A DNA stretch of 64,000 bases from Oscillospiraceae bacterium (lineage in GTDB: Bacteria; Bacillota; Clostridia; Oscillospirales; Oscillospiraceae), in assembly GCA_902778665.1 (NCBI GenBank), contig CACYYN010000003.1, positions 50,187 to 114,186 of the forward strand, written 5' to 3'. Below the pieces are notes generated by a model. The model ran no database searches and was not told where the DNA came from. It saw only the letters and a program-made list of their open reading frames with translations. Of this stretch, positions 63,101-64,000 are shown piece by piece (position 1 is the stretch's first letter; every line of letters begins with the position of its first letter). The translations under genes and the position numbers were made by a program.

Positions 63101-64000
63101 ATTTCCATCAGTAATGACGATTATGCCAGTGAGTATCTGGATGATGTCTGGGAAAAAGTCATAGCCCTTGATAATGTAAAACCTGGTGCAACTGAGGGTA
63201 CAGGTTATTATGTTGAGGACAAAGCTGATGCAGGTGACTATACTTACAATCTTGCTTTGACATCTGCTGATGTTACCTTTGATGATAACTATAGTGTCAG
63301 CCTATATGTTCGTCAGGGCCGCCTGCAGATTCTGCCAGCAGAACTCACCGTCACGACCGGTAGTGCAAGCAAACAGTATGATGGCGATCCATTAACCAAC
63401 ACTGATATCACGGTTACAGGATTGACCGATGCAGATGCAGCAATAGTAGAATACGAAACAAATGGGTCACAGACAGAGAGCGGCAGTGCAGATAATACAT
63501 ATGTCATCAATTGGGGCACTGTTAATCCGGATAACTATAGTATTACAGAAGAACTCGGAACGTTGACTGTATTCGATGCAGAGCTGACGGTAACGAAGAG
63601 CGCAGCACTGCCTGAAGGAAAGACGACGTACTCCGCCGGAGATACGATCACCTACACGGTGGTAGTGACGAACAGTGGAAACGCAACAATTACCGACTTA
63701 CAGCTTTCTGATGACCATGGCACACCGACTGGCTATGCAACAGAGCTTGCGGCAGGTGCTGAAACGGGTAACATAATCTACACGTACAAAGCAACGCAGG
63801 CAGATGTAGACACAGGCAGCATCAAGAATACTGTTACTGCAACCGCAAAGAACCCGGCAGATGGTACTATTAGCAAGACAGCAGAAGCAACGGTCACAGC
63901 AGAAGAAGCAGCAGCAGCTCTGACGGTCACGAAGAGTGCAAGCCCGACAAGCGGCGTGAAGGTTGGCGACACTGTGACGTACACCGTAAAGGTGACGAAC
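57122..64000 (+). CDS. Giant secreted multi-domain adhesin-like protein, C-terminus beyond window
   Basis: Open from ATG 57122 to the window end: 2293 codons without a stop. RBS TGGAGG. Signal peptide to about residue 27 (PTSALAEE). Many beta-domains follow: repeated FTVTFVDGETVVETREI-type modules; InlB B-repeats (Listeria-Bacteroides type), e.g. LSYETNGGSYVSGTTAPYGS near residue 1112 and VSFDLDGGSGAGDYSDQTVK near 1558, each ending in GYTF.GW...Y..W; MBG-type domains near 1863 and 2075 (SKQYNGTEL, SKQYDGDPL); and DUF7507/DUF11-like domains from about 2154 (LTVTKSAALPEGKTTYSAGD, TYTVVVTNSGN). About 60940-61620 is AT-richer. A wall-associated adhesin or matrix protein is likely. Whether it ends in a sortase signal or the TPLAG/EGDC tail is unknown. 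Confidence 0.88.
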   Translation, partial: MKTKRTLALFLALLMAFQMLPTSALAEELGASGAPVQQEYQISSQSQPGAEYYEVTFVGADGTSQTQLVRAGSSLQLPAAAAQDQSATFDGWFTAAGEDAGQAEAAFTPSGDVTLYAQFSTGSMTNTVSGTTAIGSVEYSAPRGIFGWGRGALPEGSVATGSWADADALEASASSAVAAPEGMANSAVAAFTLGVSSQTWEPDGGRISVRVDLSSPIELGENETLTLVRVDNGAQVVPCEFTSGNGVVTGLSFDEVSLGTYVLVVTSEAKAEEEAEPEQEEEAEEAEIFTVTFVDGETVVETREIAAGEVLGALPSYTNADGKTAGWMNEAGVVSADTVVTADMTLTAFFNTVIITFEADGKVVEKREVPAGSVIGSFPAIYSGNMPVYGWHNGSEYIAPNTVVTSDITLWANFADYSAVQSSAVVKGMSVYVYAPAGAFPANTFPITNEVADMNAVRQAVSAAAGTEVEDVYAIDIAFRQYMPFRAMLEPAVPVTIKVSVAEPLDEGESLSVYHISNNAAELVTSGITDTEFEFAASAFSAYAVAKTSKVNAGEDGNFTINYVAGTNGSVSPASEKVNINNTPITTTGSTATPNENYSFVNWTDADGNVVSTDATFVPQVTYNASAESAATEVTFTANFEITDGWTVTFYDRDAQVVETRKVADGGEIGSLPATISRDDFTAYWALGEIITGGQGKEISVTTPVTKIESSTYEVTSDLTIVPYYEEIAYTISFYQENKTTPITDGEGNPVVKTVTAATSYCLNDVPTVPAKSGYTGLWAYSEGRFNNNVAVTENTDVWAEYSQNVFTVTYEVEDETYQTDTYFLNDTLTLPAEPVVEGKEFVKWVDEAGNEYTSESGEVKVTSDLKLTAVFNDEYAVAFIVKKEDSGATDDERLSQYFRVGGDPIGTLPQDPFVAGKTFERWVTTIDGEEVTVTANTIVTGNMTIYAVFSTIEVHNITVHYFYKTDAGENHTFETQIFEVEDHDLPYTITVPSSTQTESEYVSGSPKYYATVSSVTVPSETYSFDDEGNCELSIEYVKYTAEYDFVYLLKDLTGDGYTEIERTHEYGVLGNFVTPTVKTYDYAVLESAEGVNIEQASGQELEVKYTRKNFTLSYETNGGSYVSGTTAPYGSSVALTSNSPTRTGYTFAGWYLDEDCTEAAGTAVTLEKDTTVYAKWNGNTVNYTILYMKEQYHAGGNTWVYENSRSASGTVGTEVLAGSAQDLASVPNGYERYNDWNGTETEAEKNGTKVTIAADGSTVLKVYYSLIRYTLVFNINLDSGRIRIGGQTYSGSNYRIENVVLGQDVSTVWPSSSDEIYDTSTYYTQHFTNWTGATGSYVTKRYELVWDNVTGADSNHVQRYTGHWSYNDNSRYAVYWLQQTDGTYKAEKAYTQIGLNTTSLSAKNIDGFTKNGGDGRRPSNNYPESGDTRYVPDNNGSYIYNGGWSNVGTSAYPDYQHYRYTNNSGSRHVYNFYYNRAQYSIIYKYGNTTLRTTPNVYFEADISGSTYNYEPTRPSGVDSDYTWDGWYADEKFGEKYTFTTMPGNDLVLYTRWVAPEFTVSFDLDGGSGAGDYSDQTVKKYDKAEKPANNPTKTGYTFEGWFDVDGELYDWQKPITADTTIYAHWTQDPLSYTVHYVDGDGNTLADDKVVTNPNFVVGQEVTENAITVAGYRPDQGSKSVTLQLGTNEITFVYGEKASRTTYRVYYYIDDTEISVAEAETKEVDGDILSVIETAKAVDYDTLYAAHPEYEGQEFFPDETKKELVLGADEDSNVITFWYSQFRSVKVTVNFVDMDSNPISDSDTQILKVGKTFTLARTPISGWELNKAVEGTAYSGTAAGASYKITEEVAAAGDLTFTLFYQKKVTITANSLSKQYNGTELKLPDDIAGQVVVEGLPTGETLTSIAFTYTDTDNTTNDGRINAGTAVVTPKGAVTDAAHADNYYAFRYISGTLEVTKINVTIRIEPDRWVGASYKGEAYLTGFTNPTKKTPSAYISISNDDYASEYLDDVWEKVIALDNVKPGATEGTGYYVEDKADAGDYTYNLALTSADVTFDDNYSVSLYVRQGRLQILPAELTVTTGSASKQYDGDPLTNTDITVTGLTDADAAIVEYETNGSQTESGSADNTYVINWGTVNPDNYSITEELGTLTVFDAELTVTKSAALPEGKTTYSAGDTITYTVVVTNSGNATITDLQLSDDHGTPTGYATELAAGAETGNIIYTYKATQADVDTGSIKNTVTATAKNPADGTISKTAEATVTAEEAAAALTVTKSASPTSGVKVGDTVTYTVKVTN

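Overview
The window reads as a chromosomal origin region followed by an accessory cell-surface region from a member of the Bacillota, most likely an uncultured gut or rumen Clostridia. The evidence is the gene order dnaA-dnaN-yaaA-recF-remB-gyrB-gyrA, the parA/parB pair with perfect parS palindromes, PyrR, HprK, WhiA, Xpt and NupNOPQ-type genes, strong AGGAGG-like ribosome binding sites and Sigma-A promoters. No phage, insertion sequence, CRISPR array, tRNA or rRNA was seen.

Layout. 1-11.3 kb (minus strand): gyrA (cut by the window edge), gyrB, remB, recF, yaaA, dnaN, a probable origin segment with repeated TTTTCAACA boxes, dnaA, serS, parB and parA, then two parS sites where gene polarity switches. 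11.6-16 kb (plus): rpsT, a diacylglycerol-kinase-like gene, asnS and a membrane-anchored NAGPA-type protein. 16-28 kb (minus): uraA and pyrR behind an attenuator, a three-gene envelope operon (small anchored protein, second NAGPA protein, divergent Lgt-like protein), a nucleoside-type ABC importer under a guanine riboswitch, xpt and rpmB. 28-36 kb (plus): hprK, murB, whiA, dnaE, nth and a small Pro-repeat membrane protein. RapZ and YvcK/GlmR genes, usual between murB and whiA, are absent, and arrays of a degenerate CCCTA-type heptamer fill the gaps.

36-64 kb (plus) is the least ordinary part. It holds secreted proteins with low-complexity repeats: two paralogs sharing an ADLS motif, a protein with 26 VVEAAP units, a DPAPAAAAP-repeat protein, an orphan solute-binding protein and a giant repeat adhesin that runs off the window. 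A winged-helix/BTAD regulator with a degenerate GGDEF-like tail sits among them. Also present are an HPt protein, a secreted transglutaminase-like protein, a compact type IV pilus-like operon with PilC and PilT but no PilB, and a DivIVA-like protein. Four of the surface genes share an unusual promoter layout: an extended -10 (TGnTAtAAT) with GTAACCG elements at fixed distances upstream. Two of them end in the same C-terminal tail (TPLAG...EGDC(L/I)N). I infer one co-regulated surface/adhesion programme; this is the best candidate for an undescribed system here.

Three non-coding signals also stand out: three copies of a 47-nt dyad element whose outer stem covaries, the heptamer repeats that also lie in frame inside dnaE and the DivIVA-like gene, and a structured leader behind four candidate promoters at 55.1-55.6 kb.
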